Assembly: GCF_900112255.1 (NCBI RefSeq)
Contig: NZ_FOLE01000001.1
Span: 496,001 to 560,000 of the forward strand
DNA: 64,000 bases
Reading direction: 5' to 3'
Origin: Flexibacter flexilis DSM 6793
GTDB taxonomy: Bacteria; Bacteroidota; Bacteroidia; Cytophagales; Flexibacteraceae
In this document: in pieces, positions 8,240 through 16,993 of the stretch
Position numbering within the stretch: position 1 is the stretch's first letter
Layout of the letters: each line of letters begins with the position of its first letter
Notes under the pieces: model-generated
Database searches by the model: none
The model's input: only the letters and a program-made list of their open reading frames with translations
Told to the model about the DNA's origin: nothing
Program-made: the position numbers and the translations under genes

Positions 8240-9196
8240 TTAATTTTTCTTTTTGTCGAAACGGTGGTCGGTCAGGGCACGCAAGAAATTTTCCAAATCA
8301 ACTTTTTCTTGTTCGTTGAGACCAATCGGACGAATTAGCGTGTCGCGGTTGATAGCGTGCGCCATCGTGGCCATCGGATTGTCGTAATAATCAATTACTT
8401 GGCGCAATGTTTTAAAACTTCCATCGTGCATATAAGGCGCAGTTACGGCAATATTGCGCAAACCTGGTACTTTGAATTTACCCAAATCGGCACTGTCGCG
8501 CGTGATGTCAAAACGGCCTGCATCAGTGAGTTTTTTCCCATCGTACAAACCAATGTTACGGAACTCATCGCCTGTAAAATCTGGGCTGAAATGGCAGTCA
8601 AAACACTTGGTGCGGCTGCTCATAAACAGTTCGCGGCCACGAATTGCGGACTTACTCATGCCCTTGCCTGTCTCGGACATATATTCATCAAAAGGCGTGT
8701 TAGAAGTTTCGAGTGTGGACTCGTAAGCGGCGATAGCGTCCGAAATATTGTCGGCAGTTGGTTTTTGATGATAAATTTTTTCAAACCAACGCACATACTC
8801 GCGGCGTTTGTTGAGACGCACCACCACTTCCGACATTGGCACATTCATTTCCAAGCCGTCTTCTATCGGAAAATGTACTTGGTCGGCGAGTGTTTTGGCT
8901 CGGCCATCGTAGAAAAAAGCACTACGCGCCGCCATATTCATCACCGAAGGGGCATTGCGTTTGCCGCGTTTGCCCGCTACGCCAAGGCTCAATGCCGCAG
9001 TATCAGCAAAAGCAAATTCGGGAATGTGGCAAGAGGCGCAATTTTGCGTATTATCTAAAGATAGTGCTTTTTCAAAAAAAAGTTTTTCGCCCAATTCGGC
9101 AGCCGTTTTGGGGTCTTTGGAGTTGCTATCAAAATTAAAAAACAAGGTCGAAGCCGCCACTAAAGCCGCTCCCATCAAAATTTTTTTATGAAACAT
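8240..9196 (-). CDS. MauG/cytochrome c peroxidase family dihaem protein
   Basis: A 318-residue secreted dihaem c-type cytochrome. An N-terminal hydrophobic segment (ILMGAALVAASTLFF) serves as export signal or anchor. Two haem-binding CxxCH motifs are at 53-57 (CASCH) and 198-202 (CFDCH), and the family segment KFKVPGLRNIAVTAPYMHDGSF is near the C-terminus. Such proteins reduce hydrogen peroxide in the periplasm, or in MauG-type relatives carry out oxidations. A paralogue of the same family sits at 23819-24886. Each of the two is next to a copy of the same palindrome. Confidence 0.9.
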   Translation of the reverse strand: MFHKKILMGAALVAASTLFFNFDSNSKDPKTAAELGEKLFFEKALSLDNTQNCASCHIPEFAFADTAALSLGVAGKRGKRNAPSVMNMAARSAFFYDGRAKTLADQVHFPIEDGLEMNVPMSEVVVRLNKRREYVRWFEKIYHQKPTADNISDAIAAYESTLETSNTPFDEYMSETGKGMSKSAIRGRELFMSSRTKCFDCHFSPDFTGDEFRNIGLYDGKKLTDAGRFDITRDSADLGKFKVPGLRNIAVTAPYMHDGSFKTLRQVIDYYDNPMATMAHAINRDTLIRPIGLNEQEKVDLENFLRALTDHRFDKKKN

Positions 9197-9302
9197 TCGT
9201 AATTGTTAAGTTTTGTTATTGGGATTTTACAGATAATGTAGGTTATACTAAATGATTATATTCTGATGATTGCAACGCGCAAATATACTGATTTAGAATT
9301 AA

Positions 9303-10589
9303 TTATTTAGCTCCCATCGGGATTACGATCGTATCGCCAAGCAGCAATTTGGGTTTGTGCTTGCCGTTGGCGCGCATCACGAGACTGCGATCTATCGAAT
9401 ACAACTTTTCAATGGTATCCATGATTTGCCCCGATTCGATGACATGAATGGCGCGTACAGGAACGTTTATTTTCGTTTTGGCAGGAATGGAATCAAAATA
9501 AACATGGTTGTTGAACCTGACTATCAAATCTTTGGCCACATTGTAGCGATGCGCCAAACCTTCCAAGCTGTCGTTTGCGTTGGCCGTATGTTTGAAAAAC
9601 AAATATTGCTCACCCACAACGCTGGTTTGGGTGTCGGGTTGCAGTACCACAGGCGGCACTTCGGTTTGTATAATCTCGGCGTTGCTAATGGTGGTTTCTT
9701 GCGGCAAACGTTCGGCGGGGAGGTCTGTTTTGTCTGTCATATTTTGCAAATAACCCAACACGGCCATAAGCGTAGCTAAAACGCCTAACAACAACAAAGA
9801 CCAAAGCCATTTTCGCGGACGTGTACGGACGATTGCCGTACCCTCTTCAGTAGCGTAAGACCATTGCCAGCCAATGAGTTGTACAGAAATATTGTCTGTC
9901 CCTCCTGCTTTGTTTGCTTCGCTAATCAGTTGCTTGGCTTTGCTTGAAAGTGATTCGGGTTTTTGTAATAATAGCGAAATTTGTGCATCCGAAAGCATTC
10001 CCGTAAGGCCATCAGAACACAACAAAAGCACATCCAAATCCTCGAATGCAAGCGGCTGATAACATACATCCGCCGTAAACTCTTTGATACCCAGAGCTTT
10101 GGTTATTTCGTTGTTGCGCGGGTGATAATCGGCTTCTACCTGCGTGAGTACGCCCATGTCGGCGAGTGTCTGCACCAACGAATGGTCTTTGGTAACGCGT
10201 TCCAACTGTCCGTTGCGAAAATGATACAAACGGCTGTCGCCTACGTGTGCATAATACACTTCTTGGCCTTTGAGCAAAGCTACTACGCACGTTGTACCCA
10301 TATTTTGCAGGGAAGTATCTTGTGCGGCTTTGTCCAAAATGGCCTGATTGGCTTGTTCTAAGGCTTCTTTGAGCCACGAGTACGGCGTTCCTGCCTCTAA
10401 AGTTTCCGTAAAAAAATGCCCCACTGCTTCCACCGCCAAGCGTGCGGCCAATGCGCCTCCTGCGTGACCGCCCATACCGTCGCATAAGACAAATACAACC
10501 CCGTTGGGTGTGTCGAAACAACCCAAAAAGTCTTCGTTGTATTGTCGTACCCGACCCGTATCAGTAGCAAATCCGTAGGAGAATGACAT
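9303..10589 (-). CDS. PP2C-type Ser/Thr phosphatase with membrane segment and LysM-like domain
   Basis: A 428-residue membrane phosphatase. The PPM/PP2C domain (1-245) has all metal-site motifs: RQYNED (15-20), VLCDGMGGHAGG (34-45), HVGDSRLY (115-122), LCSDGLTG (190-197) and DNISV (232-236). One membrane helix (261-280) follows, then an extracytoplasmic part whose last 110 residues look like one or two LysM-type modules (DSLEGLAHRYNVAKDLIVRF and IMDTIEKLYSIDRSLVMRAN). It probably reverses phosphorylation by Ser/Thr kinases in response to the cell wall. The only such kinase in the window is at 17938-19326, not linked to it. Confidence 0.9.
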   Translation of the reverse strand: MSFSYGFATDTGRVRQYNEDFLGCFDTPNGVVFVLCDGMGGHAGGALAARLAVEAVGHFFTETLEAGTPYSWLKEALEQANQAILDKAAQDTSLQNMGTTCVVALLKGQEVYYAHVGDSRLYHFRNGQLERVTKDHSLVQTLADMGVLTQVEADYHPRNNEITKALGIKEFTADVCYQPLAFEDLDVLLLCSDGLTGMLSDAQISLLLQKPESLSSKAKQLISEANKAGGTDNISVQLIGWQWSYATEEGTAIVRTRPRKWLWSLLLLGVLATLMAVLGYLQNMTDKTDLPAERLPQETTISNAEIIQTEVPPVVLQPDTQTSVVGEQYLFFKHTANANDSLEGLAHRYNVAKDLIVRFNNHVYFDSIPAKTKINVPVRAIHVIESGQIMDTIEKLYSIDRSLVMRANGKHKPKLLLGDTIVIPMGAK

Positions 10590-10609
10590 AATGAATACAA
10601 TTGTTCTAA

Positions 10610-10640
10610 CAAATATATAAAATCAGATTACACACACAAA
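10610..10640 (-). promoter_or_regulatory. Promoter of the PP2C phosphatase gene
   Basis: Read on the minus strand, TTTG (10640-10637), a 19-bp spacer and TATATTTG (10617-10610) match the Bacteroidota consensus. The start codon at 10589 follows after about 20 bases. Confidence 0.7.
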
Positions 10641-10860
10641 CGCTGCATTTGCTGTATTTGATATATACGTCTTAGAAACCTTAAATCTCAAATCCAACTC
10701 ACTGTCTTTATTATCCCAATTAAGCGATTTTTGTACCTATAATTTAACTTTTTTTAACATTTAAAGGAAAAATATAGCGTGATATTAGTCGTTTGTAAGT
10801 CAGTTATTTAACAACTAACTGTTTTTACTTTTTTCAATCTAAAACACAAATAATAATAAC

Positions 10861-11874
10861 ATGAAAGACCGCAGAAACTTCCTCCGCACCACAGGCCTTT
10901 TGAGCTTTGCCTCGCTTGTGCCTTTTGGCAAAACGTTTGCTTCGGACAAAAACACCGACGAAACAGAAGTAAATACTTGTGTGCTGATTCCGACCGAAAC
11001 AGCAGGCCCTTTTCCGCTGGATTTGACCGCTAACACTACTTATTTCCGCCAAAGCATCAACGAAACCAAAACAGGCGTTCCGCTGAATGTCAAAATAAAA
11101 ATATTGGGCTTAAATAATTGTGCGCCAATGCAAAACGTGCGCGTCAATATTTGGCATTGCGACAAAGACGGTTTGTATTCGGGCTATAGCCAAACCAATA
11201 ACCCTGGGCAGGCTGGCCTGACGTATTGCAGAGGCTACCAGATGACGGACGCAAACGGTGTGGTTGAGTTTCAGACGATTTTCCCAGGTTGGTATAGTGG
11301 TCGCATCTGCCATATTCATTTTCAGGTGTATGTGAGTTCGTCGTATGCGGCTATTTCGCAAATGACTTTCGATGTGGCCACCAAAAACGCCATTTATGCG
11401 GCTAATTCCGCACTTTACACCAAAGGCGCAGACCCCATGACGCTGGCTTCCGACAATATTTTTTCCGATGGCTACGCTTACCAAATGGCAACACTTACGG
11501 CCAACAGCAGCACTGGCGGCTACGATGCTTATATCGAAGCAACTGTACAAGGCACTGGCACGGTTACGGGCAATTTGGAAAAAGAAAATGCCAAACAATT
11601 TAGTTTGGGGCAAAATTACCCTAATCCTTATACCGAACAGACCATTATTCCACTGACACTCCGATACGATTCGGACGTGCGCGTAGATTTGTGGGATTTG
11701 TCGGGCAGAAAAGTAGCCAGTCTTTCGCGCGAAGGTTTGGCCGCAGGCGACCAATCTATTACACTTAATATGAGTGAATTAGGTGTTGCGCCTGCTACTT
11801 ATGCGTATCAGATAGAAGTCAAAAATGCAAATGGAGTTTATAAAGATTGCAAACTAATGACAGCGGCTCGCTAA
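10861..11874 (+). CDS. Intradiol ring-cleavage dioxygenase-like protein with Tat signal and T9SS sorting domain
   Basis: 337 residues. The N-terminus DRRNFLRTTGLLSFASLV is a twin-arginine signal. Residues 40-230 match the intradiol dioxygenase fold: TAGPFPLD (48-54), WHCDKDGLYSGY (98-109), GWYSGRICHIHF (143-154). The expected ferric-iron ligands Tyr109 or Tyr106, Tyr145, His151 and His153 are present. The last 90 residues, from LGQNYPNPYTEQTIIPL, are a T9SS type A sorting domain ending GVYKDCKLMTAAR. The protein should fold with its metal in the cytoplasm, cross by Tat and then go to the cell surface by T9SS. Its substrate is unknown; related secreted proteins act on protocatechuate-like aromatics. 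Confidence 0.9.
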   Translation: MKDRRNFLRTTGLLSFASLVPFGKTFASDKNTDETEVNTCVLIPTETAGPFPLDLTANTTYFRQSINETKTGVPLNVKIKILGLNNCAPMQNVRVNIWHCDKDGLYSGYSQTNNPGQAGLTYCRGYQMTDANGVVEFQTIFPGWYSGRICHIHFQVYVSSSYAAISQMTFDVATKNAIYAANSALYTKGADPMTLASDNIFSDGYAYQMATLTANSSTGGYDAYIEATVQGTGTVTGNLEKENAKQFSLGQNYPNPYTEQTIIPLTLRYDSDVRVDLWDLSGRKVASLSREGLAAGDQSITLNMSELGVAPATYAYQIEVKNANGVYKDCKLMTAAR

Positions 11875-11902
11875 TTTAATTTTACATTTATTGCCACTCT
11901 GA

Positions 11903-11926
11903 AGAGACCTTTGGGTCTCTTTTTTT
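11903..11926 (+). terminator. Rho-independent terminator after the dioxygenase gene
   Basis: Stem AGAGACC (11903-11909) with GGTCTCT (11914-11920), loop TTTG, followed by a run of T. Confidence 0.85.
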
Positions 11927-11969
11927 GTTAGTGGCCTGTAGCGTAATAAAAGATTTGGGACAAAACCCC

Positions 11970-11977
11970 TAACTTTG
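11970..11977 (+). promoter_or_regulatory. Probable -7 element of miaB
   Basis: TAACTTTG matches TAnnTTTG and stands 33 bp before the ATG. The 10-mer CTAACTTTGC recurs before def (39919-39928). No good -33 element is visible at the expected distance, so the promoter is only partly supported. Confidence 0.5.
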
Positions 11978-12010
11978 CAGTTCTAATCAATTGACAATCT
12001 CATTTTCTTG

Positions 12011-13441
12011 ATGGAAAACATTATTAAAGACCTCGACATCATCAGCCCAGAGCAAGATGCTTCTTGCGAGGCCGCCCCGCGCATTAGTGTGGAGAGCAAC
12101 ACAGGCAAAGCCCGCAAATTATATATAGAAAGTTATGGCTGTCAGATGAATTTCTCTGATAGCGAAATAGTTACGTCTATTCTTCACGAAAATGGCTTCG
12201 ATACGACTGCCGACTTGGAGAGTGCCGACCTGATTTTGCTGAACACTTGCGCCATTCGCGAAAATGCCGAACAAAAAGTAAGACATCGTCTCAAACATTT
12301 GGTAGGCCAGAAAAAACGCAAACCAGCCCTAATGATTGGCGTGTTGGGTTGTATGGCTGAGCGTCTGAAAACCAAATTGTTAGAAGAAGAAAAAATCGTG
12401 GATATGGTCGTGGGGCCAGATGCTTACCGCGATTTGCCAAAACTTATCAGCGAAGCCGACGAAGGGCAAAAAGCCGTAAACGTGTTTTTGTCCAGAGAAG
12501 AAACCTATGCCGACATTACGCCTGTGCGCCTGAACAGCAACGGTGTTTCGGCTTTTATTTCGATTATGCGCGGTTGCGACAATATGTGTAGCTTCTGCGT
12601 TGTGCCGTTTACACGTGGCCGCGAACGCAGCCGCGACGCGCACTCTATCGTAGCTGAAGCCCAAGATCTTTTTGATAAAGGCTATCGCGAAGTAACGCTT
12701 TTGGGACAAAACGTGGACAGCTACAAATGGGAAAGTGAAGATAAATCTGAAAAAGTAAATTTTGCTCAATTGCTTGAACGCGTAGCACTTGTACACCCAG
12801 ATTTGCGCGTTCGCTTTAGTACTTCGCACCCCAAAGACATTACCGACGAGGTACTTTACACCATGAAAAAGTACGAAAATATTTGCAATTACATTCACTT
12901 GCCAGCGCAAAGCGGCAACTCGCGTGTGTTGGAAATAATGAATCGTACTTACGACCGCGAATGGTACATGGACAAAATTCGTTCGATTCGTAACATTTTG
13001 GGCGAAGATTGTGGCATTTCGAGCGATATGATTGCGGGTTTTTGTACTGAAACAGAAGAGGAGCACCGCGATACGTTGTCGTTGATGGAATTTGTGAAAT
13101 ATGACTACGCGTATATGTTCGCCTATTCGGAACGCCCAGCCACGCCAGCCGCCAAAAAATACACCGACGACATTCCTGAAGACGTGAAAAAACGCCGCCT
13201 CAACGAAATCATCGAATTGCAAAATCTTCATTCGCGCGAGCGCAACAAACGTCACGTAGGCAAAGTACATCGCATTTTGATAGAAGGCACTTCGCGCCGC
13301 TCAGAAAATGACCTTTGTGGCCGCAACTCCGAAAACGTAATGGCGGTGTTTCCGCGTGGCAACTACCAAAAAGGCCAATACGTGAACGTGATGGTAACCG
13401 ACTCTACGGGCGGGACGCTTATCGGTCATATTGTAGAATAA
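12011..13441 (+). CDS. miaB: tRNA-2-methylthio-N6-dimethylallyladenosine synthase
   Basis: MiaB adds a methylthio group to i6A37 of tRNAs that read UNN codons, using two iron-sulfur clusters and SAM. From the ATG at 12011 the protein has 476 residues. The N-terminal UPF0004 domain starts [15 protein letters not shown] and uses further cysteines in [11 protein letters not shown] and GVLGCMAE. The radical-SAM motif is CDNMCSFC within [21 protein letters not shown]-terminal TRAM domain ends [14 protein letters not shown] three bases earlier is possible but less likely. The N-terminal 40 residues are an extension typical of Bacteroidota MiaB. Confidence 0.95.
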   Translation: MENIIKDLDIISPEQDASCEAAPRISVESNTGKARKLYIESYGCQMNFSDSEIVTSILHENGFDTTADLESADLILLNTCAIRENAEQKVRHRLKHLVGQKKRKPALMIGVLGCMAERLKTKLLEEEKIVDMVVGPDAYRDLPKLISEADEGQKAVNVFLSREETYADITPVRLNSNGVSAFISIMRGCDNMCSFCVVPFTRGRERSRDAHSIVAEAQDLFDKGYREVTLLGQNVDSYKWESEDKSEKVNFAQLLERVALVHPDLRVRFSTSHPKDITDEVLYTMKKYENICNYIHLPAQSGNSRVLEIMNRTYDREWYMDKIRSIRNILGEDCGISSDMIAGFCTETEEEHRDTLSLMEFVKYDYAYMFAYSERPATPAAKKYTDDIPEDVKKRRLNEIIELQNLHSRERNKRHVGKVHRILIEGTSRRSENDLCGRNSENVMAVFPRGNYQKGQYVNVMVTDSTGGTLIGHIVE

Positions 13442-13452
13442 TTTAACTTCCC

Positions 13453-13507
13453 AAAAGGCAGGCAAGTGGCTCATTACGTGCCAGTTGCTTGCCTTTTATT
13501 TTTTTGT
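13453..13507 (+). terminator. Terminator after miaB
   Basis: An imperfect 18-bp stem, AAAAGGCAGGCAAGTGGC (13453-13470) with GCCAGTTGCTTGCCTTTT (13480-13497), is followed by a T-rich tract. Confidence 0.75.
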
Positions 13508-13544
13508 TTAAATAAATTTTAAAAGATAAAACACTGCTATTATT

Positions 13545-13874
13545 ATGTTTGATATGATGAAAATGATGGGTAAATTGAAAGAAGCCCAAGAAAAAATGCG
13601 CGTGGTGCAAGAAGAATTGGCCAAACTTACGCACACCGCCGAAGCGGGTGCAGGCATGGTAAAAGCCACCGTAAACGGCAAACGCCAAGTGCTCAAAATC
13701 GAGATTGACGAGGATTTGTGTAAGCCCGAAGACCGCCAAACGATTCAGGATTTGACCGTTGCGGCCATCAACAAAGCCCTTGCCGACATGGACGAGAAAA
13801 TTAAACAAGAAATGATGAAAAGTACAGAAGGTTTGTTGCCTAACATTCCAGGGTTTGACCTTTCTAATATGTAG
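13545..13874 (+). CDS. ybaB: YbaB/EbfC family nucleoid-associated protein
   Basis: A 109-residue DNA-binding protein that forms dimers and coats DNA. It opens MFDMMKMMGKLKEAQEKM, then has the amphipathic helix and central strands VKATVNGKRQVLKIEIDEDL, as in the family. In many bacteria ybaB lies between dnaX and recR; here it sits between miaB and recQ, keeping a DNA-metabolism neighbour. The recQ frame begins 45 bp downstream, so the two may be co-transcribed. Confidence 0.9.
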   Translation: MFDMMKMMGKLKEAQEKMRVVQEELAKLTHTAEAGAGMVKATVNGKRQVLKIEIDEDLCKPEDRQTIQDLTVAAINKALADMDEKIKQEMMKSTEGLLPNIPGFDLSNM

Positions 13875-13919
13875 TTTTATCAATAAAAATCTGACCACCT
13901 ATTCCCCCCAAAAAACACC

Positions 13920-15830
13920 TTGGATTCTGCACACATACACGCCATTCTGAAACAATATTGGGGCTACAATCAATTTCGTAGCCTTCAGGAAGATATTATT
14001 TTGTCGGTGCTGAGTGGCCACGATACGTTGGCACTGTTGCCGACGGGTGGCGGCAAATCCATTTGTTTTCAAGTGCCTGCGATGGCTCTGGAGGGGATTT
14101 GTATTGTTATTTCGCCGCTCATCGCCCTGATGAAAGACCAAGTGGAGCAGTTGCGCAAACGCGGTATTTCGGCTATTGCGGTGGATTCGGGCATGAATCG
14201 CCGCGAAATTGATGTGGCTCTGGACAATTGCGTGTACGGAAATATCAAGTTTTTGTACCTCTCGCCCGAACGCCTCCAAACGGATTTGTTGTTGGCGCGT
14301 GTTCCCAAAATGAAAGTTGGATTGTTGGCCATCGATGAGGCGCATTGTATTTCGCAATGGGGCTACGATTTTAGACCACCATATTTGCAAATCGCTGAAT
14401 TTCGGACACTTATCCCCAATGTACCCATTATTGCGCTGACGGCTACGGCCACGCCGCAAGTAAAACAAGATATTCAGGACAAACTAAATTTTAAGCCACA
14501 GGCACAAGTTTTTCAGAAAAGTTTTTCGCGAGCTAATTTATCTTATTCTGCTTTTTTGGAAGAAGATAAAAACAAAAGGCTGTTACAAATCCTGCGAAGT
14601 GTGCAAGGAACGGCAGTGGTGTATGTCCGAAATCGCAAAAAAACACAAGAATTAGCCACGTTTTTGTACAGAAATGGCATTAGTGCGGACTTTTATCATG
14701 CAGGTTTGGACACGGCCACGCGCAACCGCAAGCAAGACGATTGGATTGCCAACCGTATCCGTGTGATAGTGGCTACCAACGCTTTTGGTATGGGCATAGA
14801 CAAGCCCGACGTGCGCGTAGTGGTGCATACGGATTTGCCCGACAGCTTGGAAGCCTATTATCAGGAAGCAGGCCGCGCGGGGCGTGATGAGCAAAAAGCC
14901 TACGCCGTTGCGCTGTATCAGCAAGCCGACATCGACGAACTTTTTCGCAAAATTGAACTGGCCTATCCGCCTGCCGAACTGCTGCGCCGTGTGTATCAGT
15001 CTTTGGCCAACTATTACAAAATAGCAGTTGGGAGCAATGTTGGCGTAAGCTATGATTTTGATTTAGAAGATTTTATAAAAACATTTCAATTGCCGCCGCT
15101 GACCACATACAACGCCCTGAAGCGTTTGGAGGCTGTCGGGTATTTGCAACTCAGCGAGGCGTATTACTCACCTTCGCGCCTAATGGTGATTCTGGACAAC
15201 TCGGAACTTTACCAATTTCAGGTAAGCAATCCGCGTTCGGATATGCTCATCAAAGCGATTTTGCGAATGTATGGCGGGGAAGTTTTTATGAATTATGTGC
15301 GCGTGAATGAGTTGCAAATCGCCAAAGTGTTGGCCGTGCAGCCCACGCAAATCGTGCAACAATTGGAGTATTTGCAAAAAATGGGTGTGCTGTACTATGA
15401 GCAACAGCGCGACAAACCACAAATTACTTTTTTGGCCGAACGCTTCGACGCTGCTACGCTTCCTTTGCCGATGCAGCAAATGGCCGAACGCAAAAATCAG
15501 GATTTACAAAAAGCGCAATCTGTAGCCGATTACGTGCGACATCCCACGCGCTGCCGCACGGCTATTTTGTTAGAATATTTTGGGGAAATTGCCGAAAAAG
15601 ATTGCGGGGTTTGTGATAATTGCCTGAAAAAGAAAAAGTTGGAAAAGGAAAATGATTTGCCCGAACAACTCACACAATTACTTACACAAATGCAGCCTTG
15701 CACGCCCGAAAAGCTCACCGAAAAGCTGCCAAGCAATCGCCAGCCACAAGCTATTACGCTGTTGCGCCAATGGCTCGACGAAGGTAAAGTAACGCGCCAA
15801 CCCGACGGGCTTTTAATATTGAATCAGTAG
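13920..15830 (+). CDS. recQ: ATP-dependent DNA helicase RecQ
   Basis: RecQ unwinds DNA 3' to 5' in recombination and fork repair. The 636 residues hold Walker A PTGGGKS (41-47), DEAH (139-142) with the aromatic-rich loop after it, and the QEAGRAGRD motif VI. An RQC zinc site uses Cys545, Cys562, Cys565 and Cys568 (CGVCDNC). The last 70 residues look like a winged helix and do not resemble the usual HRDC domain. The start is TTG: the conserved LKQYWGYNQFRSLQ begins at residue 10, an in-frame stop lies at 13884-13886, and no ATG or GTG lies between them. The stop codon is inside the first arm of an interspersed palindrome. Confidence 0.93.
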   Translation: MDSAHIHAILKQYWGYNQFRSLQEDIILSVLSGHDTLALLPTGGGKSICFQVPAMALEGICIVISPLIALMKDQVEQLRKRGISAIAVDSGMNRREIDVALDNCVYGNIKFLYLSPERLQTDLLLARVPKMKVGLLAIDEAHCISQWGYDFRPPYLQIAEFRTLIPNVPIIALTATATPQVKQDIQDKLNFKPQAQVFQKSFSRANLSYSAFLEEDKNKRLLQILRSVQGTAVVYVRNRKKTQELATFLYRNGISADFYHAGLDTATRNRKQDDWIANRIRVIVATNAFGMGIDKPDVRVVVHTDLPDSLEAYYQEAGRAGRDEQKAYAVALYQQADIDELFRKIELAYPPAELLRRVYQSLANYYKIAVGSNVGVSYDFDLEDFIKTFQLPPLTTYNALKRLEAVGYLQLSEAYYSPSRLMVILDNSELYQFQVSNPRSDMLIKAILRMYGGEVFMNYVRVNELQIAKVLAVQPTQIVQQLEYLQKMGVLYYEQQRDKPQITFLAERFDAATLPLPMQQMAERKNQDLQKAQSVADYVRHPTRCRTAILLEYFGEIAEKDCGVCDNCLKKKKLEKENDLPEQLTQLLTQMQPCTPEKLTEKLPSNRQPQAITLLRQWLDEGKVTRQPDGLLILNQ

Positions 15831-15854
15831 ATACGCACAGCAGTGCGTATCTAC
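15827..15854. repeat. Interspersed palindrome, copy 2 (convergent gap)
   Basis: Arms GTAGATACGCAC (15827-15838) and GTGCGTATCTAC (15843-15854) enclose loop AGCA. It overlaps the recQ stop codon and lies between recQ (+) and a flavin oxidoreductase gene (-), which end 38 bp apart. Confidence 0.85.
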
Positions 15855-15868
15855 AATTAAAATTCATG

Positions 15869-16813
15869 TTATCCCAAAAGTTCGGCTCGGCGACGTTGGT
15901 AACCGTCCCAAAGTTCGCGAACGAGTTGGGCGGCTGGCTTGATGTCCTGAATCATGGCCGAAACTTGCCCAATTTCCAACTCGCCTTCGTTCATTTCTCC
16001 TTCAAAAATACCGCGTTTGGCGCGGCGCGAACCCAGTAATGCGGCCAATTCCTCCGCATTTGCGCCATTATTTTCGGCTACGCGCACGGCATCGGCAAAC
16101 TCATTTTTGAGCAACCGTACAGGCGTTAATTTTTTGAGCATCAGGGAAGTATCACCTTCTTTGGCTGCTATAATTGCTTGTTTGAAATGCTCGTGTGCGG
16201 AAGATTCGGCACTGGCTGCAAACAAACTGCCTACTTGCACACCGTCTGCGCCTAAAGCCATTGCCGCGAGCATGGCTCTGCCATCGCCAATACCGCCAGC
16301 GGCAATAAGTGGCAATGTTACGGCATCGCGTATCATTGGGATAAGACAAAGTGTGGTGGTTTCTTCGCGTCCGTTGTGGCCGCCTGCCTCAAAACCTTCG
16401 GCAACAATAGCATTTACGCCCGCTTGTTGGGCTTTGAGTGCAAATTTGGTGTTGGCAATTACGTGCACGACCGTAATGCCTTTGTCTTGCAAAAAACTCG
16501 TCCAAGTGGCGGGGTTGCCTGCCGACGTAAACACGATTTTCACGCCTTCTTCCACAATGATTTGCATGAGTTTTTCGATGTCGGGGTAGAGTAAGGGCAC
16601 GTTTACACCGAAAGGCTTTTGAGTGGCTGCTTTGCATTGGCGAATGTGCTCGCGCAGCACTTCAGGGTACATAGAGCCAGCCCCAATCAGGCCTAAGCCA
16701 CCCGCCTCACTTACGGCAGCGGCAAGCCGCCAACCGCTACACCAAATCATGCCACCTTGTACGATAGGATACTCAATATCAAAGAGTTTACTAATTACGT
16801 TTTGGTTTTCCAT
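15869..16813 (-). CDS. Nitronate monooxygenase / FabK-like flavoprotein
   Basis: A 314-residue TIM-barrel FMN enzyme of the 2-nitropropane dioxygenase family. Visible features are YPIVQGGMIWCSGWRLAAAV at the N-terminus, the phosphate-binding LIAAGGIGDGRAM near 178 and the GADGVQVGSLFAASAESSAHEHF segment. The second motif EGFEAGGHNGREE carries the catalytic-region histidine. Relatives oxidise toxic alkyl nitronates; FabK relatives reduce enoyl-ACP. With no fatty-acid genes nearby the former is the safer reading. It is monocistronic. Confidence 0.85.
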   Translation of the reverse strand: MENQNVISKLFDIEYPIVQGGMIWCSGWRLAAAVSEAGGLGLIGAGSMYPEVLREHIRQCKAATQKPFGVNVPLLYPDIEKLMQIIVEEGVKIVFTSAGNPATWTSFLQDKGITVVHVIANTKFALKAQQAGVNAIVAEGFEAGGHNGREETTTLCLIPMIRDAVTLPLIAAGGIGDGRAMLAAMALGADGVQVGSLFAASAESSAHEHFKQAIIAAKEGDTSLMLKKLTPVRLLKNEFADAVRVAENNGANAEELAALLGSRRAKRGIFEGEMNEGELEIGQVSAMIQDIKPAAQLVRELWDGYQRRRAELLG

Positions 16814-16993
16814 AGTTTAGAAAATGTATATTAATTATTGGGCAAAGTAGTGTAAAGTTTATAAAATATCCCAAAGCATTTTGAAAACAATTCATACTTT
16901 TTGTATCGCAAAAACGTTACTTTAAGATTTTTTCTGAATAATTATTTAACTTCGCAACCTGATAGTTTTAATAATTTTTAGGAAAAGCAACGC

